A DNA stretch of 64,000 nucleotides from contig CM060731.1 of NCBI GenBank assembly GCA_030704615.1, positions 35,712,001-35,776,000 of the forward strand, written 5' to 3'. Positions 1 through 10,376 of this stretch are shown here, piece after piece. This DNA comes from Takakia lepidozioides. Its lineage: Eukaryota > Streptophyta > Takakiopsida > Takakiales > Takakiaceae. The stretch's first letter is position 1; the number at the start of each line of letters is the position of its first letter. A program made the translations under genes and the position numbers. The notes beneath the pieces were generated by a model that worked only from the letters and a program-made list of their open reading frames with translations, was not told where the DNA came from and ran no database searches.

Positions 1-56
1 AACGGGGTGCAGCAACAGTGCCTGGTCCTTCGATGGAAACAAGGAAGCACTGATGA

Positions 57-768
57 GGCGCATTTCTCAGCCATTTGTATCCTCTTTAAACTTTTTCTTA
101 TCCAACATTTATTTTAAAGTGGTTTCACAGATTTCAAACTCTTGTTTGACAGCAATGCTCACTCTGGCGGCATTTCTGTCAAGGCTGTTTAGGTCATGTG
201 TTTACACTTTGGCTGATATCAAGGATATATGAGAATTTGGAGCGTCAACTGATGACAGACATGATATATTCTCCCAACCATGTCACACATCTTTTGACAG
301 AAAGGATATGCAGATGAGAGGACTGCTTAAAGGGTTTCCTTATGAATATTCATCTTGAATGGCGCATTCTCACGCCTTGTATCCTCTGTAAACTTTTTCT
401 TATCCAACATTTTATTTAACATGGTTTAAACAGTTTCTAAACTCTGTTGACAGGCCATGCTCACTTCGGCGCATTCTCACGCCTTGTATCCTCTGTAAAC
501 TTTTTCTTATCCAACATTTTATTTAACATGGTTTAAACAGTTTCTAAACTCTGTTGACAGGCCATGCTCACTTCTGGCGGCATTTCTGTCAAGGCTGTTT
601 AGGTCATGTGTTACACTTTGGCTGATATCAAGGATATATGAGATTTGGAGCGTCAACTGATGACAGACATGATATATTCTCCCAACCATGTCACACATCT
701 TTTGACAGAAAGGATATGCAGATGAGAGGACTGCTTAAAGGGTTTCCTTATGAATATTCATCTTGAAT
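57..768. repeat. Tandem repeat, three units (304, 107 and 301 bp)
   Basis: Units at 57-360, 361-467 and 468-768 start with the same GGCGCAT block and share the CCTTGTATCCTCT and TTTTTCTTATCCAACATT blocks. Units 1 and 3 are full length and end in TTCATCTTGAAT. Unit 2 stops after about 107 bp and looks like a partial duplication. I see no coding potential in it. Confidence 0.85.
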
Positions 769-1341
769 AAATTGCATAATGAAACAGTGTTGACAAGTGA
801 AGTGTAACTAATGAAACTCTGCAAGTGAGAGGGAGAGAAGTGAAAACAATGTCCTAGTATATTGTCCATTTTATTACCAAATTTCTATCCAATATATAGT
901 GTATGAGTGTAGCACTTGACTTTTGGCTCATACAAGTTCCTCTTCGGCGCGTCCCAACTATCACATTGATTGGACTCAATGGTGTATTGCTTCATCAGTT
1001 GGGTATGTCCCTAGGCTCTTAAAACTTAATTCTCTCTCCTTATCCATGTCTGATGCAATGCTTCTGAGTTGTATGTCTGATCTGCATTCGTTAGTACATC
1101 ATGACAAGTAGTGTTTTGGAGGTTATCGATCCTTATTGACGTTGCAATGTTCTAGGACTTAAATTTGTTCACCCGCAAGTTACTGTAAAAAACCCAGCAT
1201 ACTTTTTCCCTCTCTCTCCATGCCCAAAGAGCAGGTATAAGAAATTTTGCATGATTTTAGTTTTGATTTTCTTAGCTCTAAAAGGTGATAGTGTGCATTT
1301 GTGAGTTGAGATTTGTCACTGGATGCATATGAAACAGAGGG
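769..1341. other. Stretch without a recognisable gene
   Basis: Only short open frames without family resemblance. It lies upstream of the first UBX-gene exon I can support, so it is probably intron or flanking DNA. Earlier exons of that gene, encoding the start of the protein, were not found here. Confidence 0.4.
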
Positions 1342-4300
1342 CTACATGACTGTTGAGGAGTTTTTAGTGGCTCTACAGCAGGCTTCAGTCACTTTCAATG
1401 CTCAGGTTTGCTTCCAGCCAGCTTGATGCCATATTACCATATTCGCTCTGCTTTGAGCAAAGAAATCCTTCTTCTCTCTCTTGCTAGGCATTGTAAAGTT
1501 CCATTCTTTCTCCTCCTTCCTTGCTTTCCTTTCCTTTCCTCTATGTTCCCTACAGTGGGGTAGCCAAGAGATCCTGGTCCTCCCTTCCTACACTTACCTG
1601 GGCGTTGAGTTCTCCTCCAATTGTAATTGGGATGCACATATCCGGAAAGTTGTTCAAACTGGCAAGGGCAAAGCTCTGGGGCTCACTAATTTTTTCCACT
1701 GCAGAGGGGTCAACTCTGAGGTTAAGAAAACCATGCTTTGTCGCGTTATTAGACCTGCCTTGGAGTACGGATCTGCTATATGGGTTGATAACTCCAACCA
1801 GGCTAAGTCTCTAGAATCCATTCAAGTGGGGGTGCTTAAGGAGTGTATGTCAGCATGCTCCAAAACAGCCAATGTGGCTGTTCGGGGTGAGTTTGGCGTT
1901 CCGTCCTTAAGCTCCCGACGAGATGAATTCAAGGTCAGATGGTGGGGTCAGCTGCAACATATGCCCAACACCAGATATCCTAAGTTAATCGACTCTATAT
2001 CTTGGAAACAGGACCGCCCTGTTAAACAGGCTAAGTCCTGGGCAGAAGAGAGTAGAAGAGATCCTCAAGGACCTGGACCTGGATCCGCAAGTCTTGACCC
2101 TGCTGGATAAATCTGACTTAGAGGCTGTAGTGTCCTCAGCCATGTCTGTTGCCATGAGATTGTCTGATGAAAATGAAGTTAGGCAGAAAACTTCCCTGAA
2201 CTTGTTTCCAGTCTGTGACATGGGGGAGGACATCTTGGATGACCTCAAGGGTCTACCCACTCTCGGCACTAGACTGAAATTAAACTCAGAGCAGGAAGCC
2301 TACCTTTGAACAGCAAACAGAAGCAGAGAGGAAAGGGAGAGTGCAATTGCCCGTTGTGTGGGCAATCTGAAGACAGTATTCATTTTCTGATACACTGTCC
2401 GGGGTTCTCTCACCAAAGAGACGCTCTCTTCAAATCTATTAAGGGAATTGTGCCTGTACCCCTGTTTACCAACTTTGAAAGTCTCGAGGCTGAGCCAAAA
2501 GCTCAGGCCCTCCTGAGGCCTAGTTTTTGGGCTAATCACACACAGCAGATTGATGCTTGTGTGAAGGGATTTCTAGAGGATATCTGGAAAACCCGGATTA
2601 ATTCTTTATATGGAGGTAAGTCTTACTACCAACGTCAGCCCCTGACAGAGGTAGGTTCTGTCCCTTTTGTTCCCGCTCAAACCGGGCGCGGGGTCAATGG
2701 CCACAAGGCTACGGCAAACAACGTCTTATGAGTACAATATGTTCCCTACAAACTGGCCATAGAGTTACGGCCAGAATGCTCATGCAAAGCAAGTCTAATA
2801 GTAACTCCAACTGTGGCCACCTCTCTATTGGGAACGCTTTTTGTCACAAATCTCGTTTAGGCTAAGGGAGCAGTTTGCTAACAAACTCAAGTGGGAGAAG
2901 AGCCTTGAAGGATTTAAGTGCTTCCCCATTCACTGGTCTTGGTAGAAACTGAATGGAATTTGGGCAACAATGCACCAGTAAGGGCAAGATGCCGAACCGT
3001 TGTTGAGGGGCCTGTATACCATGCTGGAGCTTGACTGGAAATTGAGGTGGTTTCTCAGTAGCTGGTGGGTCTCTGCTTCCACGTCCTGTAAAAAAGTACT
3101 TCCTTTACTTCTGAATGTGTGGTACTCAAACAGTTGGAGAGGGCAGCTGCAAGTACCATGGTCGCAATGCTGTCTTCTGCCAGCATGTCTCCTGCAAGTC
3201 CATCTTCCCCATCTACATTGCCGCAACGTCCATCTCCACTGTCAGGTTAGGTGGCAGAGGTCATTTTGTTGGTTATTAGCTGTGTGGAGCACTGTCTAGG
3301 AGAGGCATGTGGTACTTTGCATCAAGTTGAATACAACTGTGCCGCTATTGATGATGAGCTCATGTATTAGCCATAATATCTGGGCTGTTTTATATGCTTT
3401 TGAAATGTTGATCCTAAGAACTGCAGTGTTGGTGTGTGTAGGAGTCCTATAGAACCCTCTGTAGTGAATGGGTTCTTACTTCCTAATCACCTACCAATTT
3501 TACAACTTTTCCAGGTCATTCACTCCATTCAAGTGAACAAGGCCAAGCAAGTGACGCCAGGCATGCTAGTGGATCAACTCCACCTGGTCCAGCACAGACC
3601 CTTATCCCTCGAGACACAGAAAATCCCACTAGTGCAGTGACTTTATCAAGCGAAGTAGTAGAGACACAAATGGAAGATGATTCCCAGGATGTGGAGTCCT
3701 CATGTGTGTTGGGGAGCACTGTGACTTCAGAGCCTCTTCCAGAGGCACCGGTGGGCTCCTCTAGAGCCTCAGGTCTTCAGCAAGGGAAATCCAGTGGAAG
3801 GCCTGAAGCAAGCATAGATACCTCTAGTTTGTCAAATTTGAACTCAGAATGTTTTTCACCACAAGAGGAAGATCGTCACAGCCAGGTCGTGGCTGTGGAT
3901 AGCCAGGTGAAAGTCGGAAAGAAGAGGAGTTCTAAGGGGCTTCATAGTGAGCTCTCATCCAGGAAGGAGATGTACGACAAGAGGGGCCCTTTTTTATTGC
4001 AGATACGACTGACAAATGGTGAAACCATCCAGGGGACGTTTGAATCCTTGAATGTGCTGAATGACGTGAAGGAATATGTGGATGCCAACCGCACAGATGG
4101 GAGGACTGGCTACTGTCTTGCTGTCCCATTTCCACGTAAAGTGCTGGCTAATGAAGGTACCTGCCATTATCACATGCACTACACTTTCTATTCCAACCCC
4201 ATTCTGTTTCTCACCCTGGCATCCTTATCGGACCCGGACCAAAAGGCAGTCTCGAAGCATTGGGTCCTGAAGCTATTAATTCCCACAGCTTTCATTGCAT

Positions 4301-5353
4301 TTTGTTAGCTCTAGGATTTCCAGTTGTAGTGGATGTAGAGCCATCCATATTGAGGTTTAGATTGGGCCATGTTATGTCCATTGTATCAATGGCTTGGTTT
4401 GTTGTCATTGTAAGGGGATGCATTGGTTTCTGATTTCAGAGGCCCTCCTATAACTGTTAGCACTGCATTATGTAATACTGTAATGTAAATCTCTGCAACA
4501 TCGCACAAGAAACTGGTATGTTTTGCAATGAGGTTTTGGTCCAGTAGTCTACAGGATATAATTCAATTCTATGACTGAGAATGTACCATTGCCAGTTTTT
4601 TCATGGATTATGAGGTCTGTTGAGGCCTGTGCATCCGTAATGCAGATTTGTGGTTTTTTCTACGGTGATGAACCTGAGTATAATCCTTTGTGAATTGTGG
4701 GCAATGATGTGTCTCCATGTAAGTGCAGATTTTCAGAGAACGCTAATTGAGCTAGAGCTAGGTCCGCGATCTACTTTAATACTGGTACCTGCCCAATCCT
4801 CTCCACAAGACTGCTCGGCATGTCCACGAGTTTGGAGAAGTCAAGCACCTGCCAGCTCACCACAGAACAGTGCACCTGCAGCTGGTGGCTCTCTCGTGGG
4901 GAAGCTTTTTTCATATATCAATCCATTCACCTACTTTCACAGTGGAGTTTCCGCAGAGAGGCAGGATCTGCCAAGCAGTTCAAGGTGGCAAAACAGTGAG
5001 TTTCTAATGGTGCACATTTGTCTAGTTCAGTTCCCCAGACATTGTCCTGTCTAGGAATGTGCCACAGAAGGTTATCCAGTGTTGACACTACGTAATGTGC
5101 AGATGCCGGTCCTTCCTCGACAAGAGATGGTTCCCAACTAGTTCCACCAGTTCGTCCCCCATACAACACAGGAGGGTCACTCAGGGGGGATGACACTGCG
5201 GCTGGGAGCTTGAGTCAGAGGAAAGCTTGGGGGGTTGGTGGGAATGTTCATACACTGCGCCATGACGATGATGAAGCCCACACCAGAGGTAATATGTATT
5301 GGAATGGGAACTCTACCCAATTTGGTGGAGACAGTGATTCTAAAGAAGACTGA
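1342..5353 (+). CDS. UBX-domain protein (plant PUX family, UBXN4/PUX11-like), 3' five exons
   Basis: Probable adaptor of the CDC48/p97 ATPase. Exons: about 1342-1405, 3134-3245, 3515-4156, 4729-4995 and 5103-5353 (stop TGA 5351-5353). All introns are GT-AG and the phases agree across every junction. Exon 1 encodes GYMTVEEFLVALQQA, like the end of a UAS (thioredoxin-like) domain. The third exon carries a Ser/Pro-rich linker and then the UBX domain (about 3985-4156), which ends in the next exon (DFQRTLIELEL). The FPR turn that contacts CDC48 is present (AVPFPRKVL). After it come a SYINPFTYF segment and a conserved-looking tail (NMYWNGNSTQFGG), as I remember in PUX11-type proteins. The N-terminus is missing from what I can recognise and may lie left of the window. 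A LINE sits in the 1406-3133 intron. No frame break was seen, so it may be functional. Confidence 0.75.
1555..2737 (+). mobile_element. 5'-truncated LINE (non-LTR retrotransposon), copy 1
   Basis: Encodes the thumb end of a reverse transcriptase (YTYLGVEFSSNCNWDAHI, then RPALEYGSAIWV) up to a stop at about 2110. After a frame change it encodes a C-terminal zinc knuckle, CPLCGQSEDSIHFLIHC, and the tail GVNGHKATANNVL ending at about 2731. A 13-bp target-site duplication, TATGTTCCCTACA, lies at 1542-1554 and 2738-2750, so the insert is 1183 bp. The 3' end is CTTATGAGTACAA with no poly(A). It lies in an intron of the UBX gene, in the same orientation. It is dead: no 5' end, no endonuclease, and broken frames. 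Confidence 0.85.
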
Positions 5354-5682
5354 GCTCGGCCTAGTGTTGGTGTCTATGTTCTTGTTGGGAAGCTCTCAGC
5401 ACAGTAATGTCCATACTCTGAACTCCCTTTTGTTAACTTATGGATGGTCCTCAATGGAGAAGCTTAGTTGGATTCTCCAGTAAGGTCTTCAGTACTGAGA
5501 GGTTGGCCCACACAACACTGGTATAACCTTAGTAGGGTATCTAGTTCAATTATTCTTGGTAAGGTTGGTGTATCTCCACAAGTTCAGGTATTTTCAAGTC
5601 CTCCAGCTTAAGGATATGTTAGGATGTAGACCTTTCATGTTTAAAGGACCTCCCATGACAACAATGGCATACCCCCTGGCTA
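5354..5682. other. 3' flank of the UBX gene
   Basis: Non-coding in appearance. Probably 3' UTR and intergenic DNA up to the LINE target site at 5683. No clear polyadenylation signal could be fixed. Confidence 0.4.
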
Positions 5683-5699
5683 TTTCCCATTGGGCTTGT

Positions 5700-5857
5700 C
5701 GGAAAACTCAGATTAATTGTCTGTTCCAAGGTAAGTCATACTAAAAAATGCGTCAGCCTCTGACAAAGGTAGTTTCTGTCCCTTTGTGTTCCGCTCAAAC
5801 TGAGCGTGGGGTCAATGGCCACAAGGCTACGGCAAACAACGTCTTATGAGTATATTC
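5700..5857 (+). mobile_element. LINE 3'-end fragment, copy 2
   Basis: Only the last 158 bp of the same LINE as at 1555-2737, including the GVNGHKATANNVL tail codons and CTTATGAGTA. A 17-bp target-site duplication, TTTCCCATTGGGCTTGT, lies at 5683-5699 and 5858-5874. Extreme 5' truncation is typical of target-primed reverse transcription. It is more diverged from copies 1 and 3 than they are from each other. Confidence 0.85.
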
Positions 5858-5874
5858 TTTCCCATTGGGCTTGT

Positions 5875-6335
5875 TGATGTTGCCAGGATAGAGATTCTAT
5901 AGCCACAAATGTCATCACGCCAGACTTAGGAGTGGATGTCTGAAATTTGTGGCAGTCTCATTGTGTTTGAATCCAAAGGGGGTCAGAACTCAGAACCTGC
6001 ACAAAGAACATTTGGTCATGGTTTTGTGCATGGGTTTTCTGAATATTATCTGCAACTATGTGAGCCTCATCTGCACATCCATTTGAAGTAAAGCGTGTGG
6101 TATTTTGCCTGAGTTTCTGTTGTGCAACGGATGTTAGTTTCATCATGTTTTCCACAACCTCTTCAGAAAGGTATCACTGGAATTTGTTACTTCATTTCTT
6201 CATTGAAGTAGATGGCTCCTTGCACCTGGTTCATGACAACTAATTTACTTTGCACTCCTATGTACGATATGTCTTTTCACCACAAGCAACACAGACAGAA
6301 CTCCTAGTCCAGGATGGTATGGTTGCATTGACAGT
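5875..6335. other. Stretch without a recognisable gene
   Basis: No coding similarity or repeat structure that I can name. Confidence 0.35.
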
Positions 6336-6728
6336 TTGCCGGCGCATCCACTCTTACTCTTTGATTGCTCTAACAGATTGGCTTCTGGGATGGGTTTCAG
6401 GGCCTCGGTCTGGCTATCTTCAGCCTTTATAGCAGCTGAGCTTAGTCCCATTCTCCCATCTCTTTCAAATCAGGTTTTGTACTCTGCCTCTGGGGCAATA
6501 GATCCCCTTTCCCCAGACCCTGCTTCCATCTTCTGGTTGTCCCCTGAGACGAAACTTCTCTGGTACAGGAAGGTTCATAGGCTCACTTTTGATCCTGGGG
6601 AATGGAAATGGAAGGCTGAAATATATGTCCTTTCTTCGTTGCCTACTCAACTTAATCCCTCTGTGATGCTTGGTTTTGAGCTTGGTGGAGGTGCGGCTCT
6701 CCCGCAAGGCTCTCCCACAAAGCTCTAG
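6336..6728 (+). pseudogene. Possible LINE ORF fragment
   Basis: An open frame of about 130 codons. Near its end it has LTFDPGEWKWKAEI, which resembles the LPFDLGEWGWITK stretch of the clearer zinc-binding reverse-transcriptase fragment at 22.0 kb. That likeness is the only reason for the call. No catalytic motif, target-site duplication or tail was found. It could be a spurious open frame. Confidence 0.25.
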
Positions 6729-7274
6729 AGATGAAAGAGTGTAGTTCAAGATGTACACTACTCCAAAGAATGGATTCTTTAGTAGAGACAAAACCTGAGT
6801 TTGAGGCTAGCCTGTCGCAAGCGAATCCGCCATAGAAAAAGTGGAGACTCTTCCCCATTGAATCATACATAACCACCCTCGCAAGTAGAAAGGTCAAAAA
6901 AAGAATAAAACGGGTGCCTAAGGCGGAGAAAAATAAGCAGCAGCAACAGGACCACGGCACACAAAATTCGGGAGGTCCCAATTCTGGACAAGCTTTTTTC
7001 TTACCTGATGACTGAGGAGCGCAAGGCTTGGGTTTCTTTGCAGGTGCAGCGTCGAAGGTCTCACTACCTTCGACCTAACCTGGGCAAAAGACAATCGCCG
7101 CACCCGCCACTCTGAATCACTTGGAACGATGGGATCCCAAGCCAATGGGAAGTCTCCAGGTGAAATGGATGACCCTGAGATAAATGGCGCCATCAGAAGA
7201 TGCGCATCTCTAAGGCCAAAAAAACAGCTTGATTTTGATGGCCTCTAGTTTACTTTCCTTCCTCCCCCCCTCTG
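6729..7274. other. Stretch without a recognisable gene
   Basis: Nothing recognisable. It ends in a pyrimidine-rich run (7255-7287) that served as the target of LINE copy 3. Confidence 0.35.
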
Positions 7275-7287
7275 CTCTCTCCTTTAG

Positions 7288-7542
7288 TCTCGAGGCTGAG
7301 CCGAAAGCCCAGGCCCTCCTGAGGCCTAGTTTTTGGGCAAATCACACACAGCAGATTGATGCTTGTTTGGAGGGATTTCTAGAGGATATCTGGAAACCCG
7401 GGATTAATTCTATATATCAAGGTAAGTCTTACTACCAACGTCAGCCCCTGACAGAGGTAGGTTCTGTCCCTTTTGTTCCCGCTCAAACTGGGCGCGGGGT
7501 CAATGGCCACAAGGCTACGGCAAACAACGTCTTATGAGTACA
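7288..7542 (+). mobile_element. LINE 3'-end fragment, copy 3
   Basis: 255 bp of the same LINE, nearly identical to 2487-2735. It starts at the codons for SLEAEPKAQALLRPSFWAN and ends at CTTATGAGTACA. A 13-bp target-site duplication, CTCTCTCCTTTAG, lies at 7275-7287 and 7543-7555. There is no poly(A). Copy 3 has LEGF where copy 1 has VKGF, so they come from closely related source elements. Confidence 0.88.
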
Positions 7543-7639
7543 CTCTCTCCTTTAGCCTGCTGCCTTCCCGTTTTTTCTCCTCTTCTGCAATTCCTCCCTT
7601 CTATCTATGGTTATCTAACAAATGTGTCTACCTCTGTTT

Positions 7640-8136
7640 GCTGTGAAAAAAAATAAAAAATCTATGGTTTTTTTTTTTTTTAATCAACAGGGTAAACTTT
7701 TTCAAGGCCACTGTCCTCTGTTAAAAGCAAAAAACAAAATTGAAAAAATTCTGGAGGTCCACAACCTACACCCAGGGGCGTGAGTCGCAAAACCCTTTGA
7801 TGCTCCTAAGCGTAAGAGGGGTAGTATGTAGCCTGCAGTTTAGTCTGATCAGGGAGTGTTCTCCTGTTTTGGTTCTCTTCTTCTCTTACTTCCCTTCCTT
7901 GTTTCTTGACCTGCCCTGGCTGTAGGCTTCTTCTTGCTTGGATAGCTTATGATGCCTTAAGCTGGTCCCGGTGCTGCTCTCCTTCTAGCTTTCTCCTGCT
8001 GTGTTCTTGCTGCTGGTACTGTGGCTCGAAGTGGAACCTCGGTATTCTGCCTTCATGGCCTTTTGTAAGCTTATTTTTTCCTTACCTTTTACAGGGCTCA
8101 ATCCCCCTGTTCTCTTAAAAAAAAAAAAAAAAAAAA
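7640..8136 (+). other. Retrocopy-like tails (T- and A-rich)
   Basis: Around 7668-7720 a T run is followed by CTTTTTCAAGGCCACTGTCC, similar to the LINE 3' end near 50.05 kb. A run of about 20 A (8117-8136) follows a pyrimidine-rich tract, which suggests the poly(A) end of a second retroposed fragment. No protein domain is visible. Confidence 0.35.
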
Positions 8137-8654
8137 CGCTAAGGACGAAAATTTCATTGATAAGTATACCAGGCCTCTTTGTCTCTTTGTACGCCATGCG
8201 ACGCTCTGCAGGCCGTCTTGGTTGATGTGCTCCAGATCACTGTGAGTGTAGGTGAACCAGATTTTCAGGAGACAGGCTACGCCGTGAGCGGATGACGTGA
8301 GCGTACTCACGCTTTGTGGGCAAGGCTTCCACGACAAAATGAAAACCAATCGCACTGACGCAAAGCGATCCAAAGTTTATTACAGCTATGGACTACACCT
8401 CATGTCGTTACCCTGAGATTCTCATCGGAGAATTCGTATACTGGAACACTCAATGTAGGGAGACCATTTCTGCAGAATTTCAGAAGAATTTTGATAATAA
8501 GCAGTCATCAGCTGGCTGGGCTACAGCTAAACGCTGTTTGAACGCACAAGTCTGTGTACGAGATCTCTCCAAGGGATGTAGGTACTAGGAAGCCGCTGCT
8601 ACATACTGTTGTTGAGGTTTTTCTTGTAACATCAATCTCGTGCATCGCTTAGAA

Positions 8655-9746
8655 ATGGCGGTTAAACAGAGAATCGTGAATCCTGATCCATGCCCAACTC
8701 TTCGAAGGTTGAGATTGTGGAATCTAATATGGGTACTGGCTTTCCAGTTCTTCAGTAGAGGCGTCAACGCGCAAGGGCCCTCGGTGTGCCAAAAACTAGA
8801 GCCATCGCCGCATTTGAAGAAGTTTGTAGATGAGTTGCCCATACTTCCAACCATTGATGTGACTACTGGGAAATAGCTGATCATCGGAGTATACAAATTC
8901 ACGCAGGTGAGGTTTCAAAATTGTTGATAGCTGCGGCTGTTGCTCATTGAGTGTTTGCATATACCTATTTGTTGGTCACTCCTTTCCTCATTGTCGTGTT
9001 AGTATTGAGTTTGTATGAAGAAGCGGCTGTGGGGAATTAAGACTTTCTGTCTTGTTCTTTCAAACCTCTTGCAAGCACGTACCTGCATAGTTATGGATTC
9101 AGGAAAACCAATCCCACATTCATCATGGTTGTCTGACTGGCCAATCTCTCTTCGATCGTGCCAGTAATCTTGAATTTGGCTATATATATGCTAGTGACAA
9201 TTTTTCTCTTTGCACATGATGGTTGTTGGTTGGTAGCTGAGAGACGATAACTTGGTCACAGAGTCTGCTGCAGAACATACTGATTTGACATGTTGCGGAT
9301 TGCAGAAACTGCACAGAGACCTTCCTCCCACCACTTTGTATGGGTTCGGCACCAGTCAAGCAACTGCCAATTTTCCAGGCCCAACTCTAAACGCAGAGCG
9401 ACATACTCCAAGCTACGTTCGTTGGGAGAATCACATCCTCGACGAGAAGCATATGCTCGCTGTTGATAGAACTCTTCACTGGGCTAATCCGAAACGAGGA
9501 GGAGTGCCCATTGTTGTGCATCGCCACGGCGGTGAAACCGAAAGCACTTCAGACGGTCACCCAGATGCTTGGTTCACAGCCAAGGGAGATCATGGATACG
9601 CTTTCACAACTCAAAATTTCACTTATCCCAATGCACAGCGCCCGACTATGCTTTGGTACCATGATCACACTGTGGGCCCCAAGACCCACCATTTCCAAAT
9701 CAATAGTGGAGTGGCCATGACCCCACTAAATTGCAGGACCAACTGA
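8655..9746 (+). pseudogene. Truncated LPR-like multicopper oxidase
   Basis: Plant LPR1/LPR2 proteins are secreted multicopper oxidases (ferroxidases) acting in root phosphate and iron sensing. Exon 1 (8655-8906) encodes a hydrophobic signal-peptide-like start and KLEPSPHLKKFVDELPILP, typical of the LPR N-terminus. The in-frame TAG at 8874-8876 interrupts TTGK and LIIGVYKFTQ. Exon 2 begins at 9306 (phase 0, AG|AAACTG) with KLHRDLPPTTLYGFG. It contains the first two copper motifs, VVHRHGGE and WYHDHTVG, then runs into stop-limited sequence at 9746. The second and third cupredoxin domains and the HCHxxxH motif are absent, so no enzyme can be made. Bacterial CotA-type oxidases are the nearest alternative family. 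Confidence 0.75.
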
Positions 9747-10376
9747 TTTTTTCACCTATGGTTGCTATGCATGCAATTACATGGGGGTTGAAATCTCAAA
9801 ATTGACAAGAGAAAATGTGCCTCCAAATGAAGTATTTTGTTTTCTAAAAAAAATTTAAAAGCTAACGGTGGATGTGTGTATGTAATGCTCACACACCACA
9901 AGGTGAAGTGTTTTTTCCAAAATTGCTAATTTTCTGCCAAAAATGGCCTTTGGAGTGCAATCTGTTTTGGGCTTGTTTACCTGCCACGTCAGCGGTCAAC
10001 AGCCCTTTTCAGAAAACGTAAATTAAAGATCTAAGATATTTTTTGTAAGTAGCAGCTTTTGTTTTTTTTTTAATTTTGTTTTTTTCATCATACTCGAGAC
10101 AAATCCCTTGTCATTAAAGCTTTAGGAGTGGGCCCCATCAGATTAGATCTGCAAAAATTAGGTCGAACTGCAAATTCAAATGACCCTATTCAGGTCGCTT
10201 GGGAACTTAAGGGTTAACAAAGAGAAATCACACTATTCTTTTTTTTCTTTTAAAATAAAAGGGGATGGAGGCCCATGTTACTCAAATTAAAAGAAGCGAG
10301 GAAAAAATAACCTCAACGGGGCCATAAGGCAATAGAGTTGTGGGGATCTTCCCATAGCAGCCAGAATGGGCAGAGT
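9747..10376. other. Non-coding stretch after the oxidase fragment
   Basis: AT-rich with T and A runs. The missing oxidase exons were looked for and not found. Confidence 0.4.

Noticed and set aside
7275-7287. LINE targeting of splice acceptors
   Set aside because: CTCTCTCCTTTAG looks like an acceptor, but the target of copy 1 had no AG before insertion and that of copy 2 is not acceptor-like.
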